From NCBI GenBank assembly GCA_017629245.1, contig JAGBXO010000011.1:1-64000 (forward strand): DNA of 64,000 nt. Reading direction: 5' to 3'. Under the pieces are notes generated by a model. The model ran no database searches, was not told the DNA's origin, and worked only from the letters and a program-made list of their open reading frames with translations. The translations under genes were made by a program, and so were the position numbers. The first letter of the stretch is position 1. The number at the start of each line of letters is the position of its first letter. The stretch comes from Alphaproteobacteria bacterium (lineage in GTDB: Bacteria > Pseudomonadota > Alphaproteobacteria > Rs-D84). This document shows positions 63,213 through 64,000 of the stretch, piece after piece.

Positions 63213-64000
63213 GCATGCAAACAATATGCGATTTGCCCCACCCCATAATATTAATGCAACGCTAATTAACAACAAATACCAACGCAACCAGGCATATCCA
63301 CCAAACACGCCGATATACATTAACCCAGTAAAACCAATCCATCGACCAATAAATAATGCAAAATCACGAAAAACAAAGTACTCTATGCGCGTATTATTCG
63401 TTATACAACGCGAACGAGATAATTTATATATACCAATGTTGTTTATCTGGTCCAAAAACACGATCGCCGTCGCGTAGATAAAATTATATATCAAGAACGA
63501 AACAGGCGTTGCCCTATACACAAACAACGACATCGACAAGAACACCAGCAAAATACATATCATCAAAATAACACGATAGGTTATATTTTTGTGAACATAA
63601 CGCAAAGCCCAACATGTTGCGACAGAGCACAGCGAAAACACCGTTGTCAGAATCCCAAGATTTAAATTAGTATGAAATATATAAACAGTGTACATTGTTA
63701 TCACCGTCCCCAGTAACCCCATACCAAACCCACGTAAAATCTCCATAAAAAACATTCTGCGAACAACAGGGAAACGCATCATACAGTGATAAAATCCAAT
63801 AAAGTCTATTTTGTCAGCCGAAGATTGAGATGTGGACGACAAGAAAAAAACCAACCCAAGTTCAACAAATGTGAACAATAATAAAACAAACGCAACATCT
63901 GTATATGACCCGGTATCAATAAAGCACCCAAGGATAACAGGAGCAATAATTTTTACCAAATACCCAATCGCATTCTTTGTTCCCAAGAATCGCCCAACAC
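63204..64000 (-). CDS. MFS-type transporter, partial (N-terminus beyond the right edge)
   Basis: 265 codons visible, open at the window edge. Hydrophobic segments alternate with short basic loops; the 5' part reads VGRFLGTKNAIGYLVKIIAP, similar to MFS segments after TM4. About eight membrane segments are visible (IIAPVILGCFIDTG, VAFVLLLFTFVELGLVFFLS, MGLLGTVITMYTVYIF, MICILLVFLSMSLFVYRAT and others). The substrate is unknown. The protein ends in a short basic tail. Confidence 0.75.
   Translation of the reverse strand, partial: VGRFLGTKNAIGYLVKIIAPVILGCFIDTGSYTDVAFVLLLFTFVELGLVFFLSSTSQSSADKIDFIGFYHCMMRFPVVRRMFFMEILRGFGMGLLGTVITMYTVYIFHTNLNLGILTTVFSLCSVATCWALRYVHKNITYRVILMICILLVFLSMSLFVYRATPVSFLIYNFIYATAIVFLDQINNIGIYKLSRSRCITNNTRIEYFVFRDFALFIGRWIGFTGLMYIGVFGGYAWLRWYLLLISVALILWGGANRILFACKK

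Overview
The window looks like a chromosome segment of an uncultured, small-genome alphaproteobacterium, probably gut- or host-associated and oxygen-poor. Evidence seen directly: a circularly permuted two-piece tmRNA gene, a TrcR (DUF1013) homologue directly upstream of rpoD, IHF-beta, RNase J, alphaproteobacterial RpoZ, densely packed genes with intrinsic terminators, and rubrerythrin plus a 1-Cys-type peroxiredoxin as peroxide defence. The placement in a gut lineage is inference. UGA is used as a normal stop. No insertion sequence, prophage, rRNA operon or CRISPR array was seen.

Layout. 1-6.4 kb (minus strand): the end of a secreted Cys-rich protein with an elaborate leader, a guanylate-kinase-like protein, a small unknown, rpoD, trcR and a three-repeat unknown protein. 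6.4-13.5 kb: cysS, tadA/rsmD (divergent), rplY, a fused accD-accA gene, ihfB, peroxiredoxin, an alkyltransferase-like protein and two tRNA-Ser. 13.5-17.1 kb: two large secreted CxxC-repeat proteins. 17.2-23.6 kb: recG, an M48 metalloprotease, rubrerythrin, obgE, permuted ssrA and a small membrane protein. 23.6-29.4 kb: a structured leader before a secreted protein, then lon (lacking its protease domain), an unknown, tsaB, an unknown and rimI, and a Pif1-like helicase. 29.4-44.4 kb: tRNAs, an HI0933-family flavoprotein, rpoZ, mtaB, a D,D-carboxypeptidase, holB, tatD, rnj, a Tat-exported amidase, a glycosyltransferase, a secreted unknown, prfB with a programmed frameshift, and an APH-like kinase. 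44.4-53 kb (minus strand): a possible Rel/Spo-like protein, lysS, membrane unknowns and the era-queA-(Lys/Ala-rich ORF)-tgt run. 53-57.4 kb: dcd, an unknown, trpS with a Trp-containing leader peptide, a SIMPL protein and xerC. 57.4-64 kb: an outer-membrane barrel, a META-domain lipoprotein, two J-domain proteins, an HExxH protein and part of an MFS transporter.

How the genes work together: translation and RNA maturation dominate (cysS, lysS, trpS, tadA, rsmD, mtaB, tsaB, queA, tgt, prfB, rplY, obgE, era, rnj, ssrA and eight tRNAs). Cell-wall turnover (PBP5-like, amidase), replication and recombination (holB, recG, xerC, Pif1-like) and an envelope set of secreted Cys-rich proteins are interleaved. 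The most unusual points are the protease-less Lon, two leaders with competing T-tailed hairpins in front of secreted-protein genes, the Trp leader peptide upstream of trpS, an Asn-to-Gly change in the carboxypeptidase active site, and several unknown ORFs inserted into conserved translation operons.
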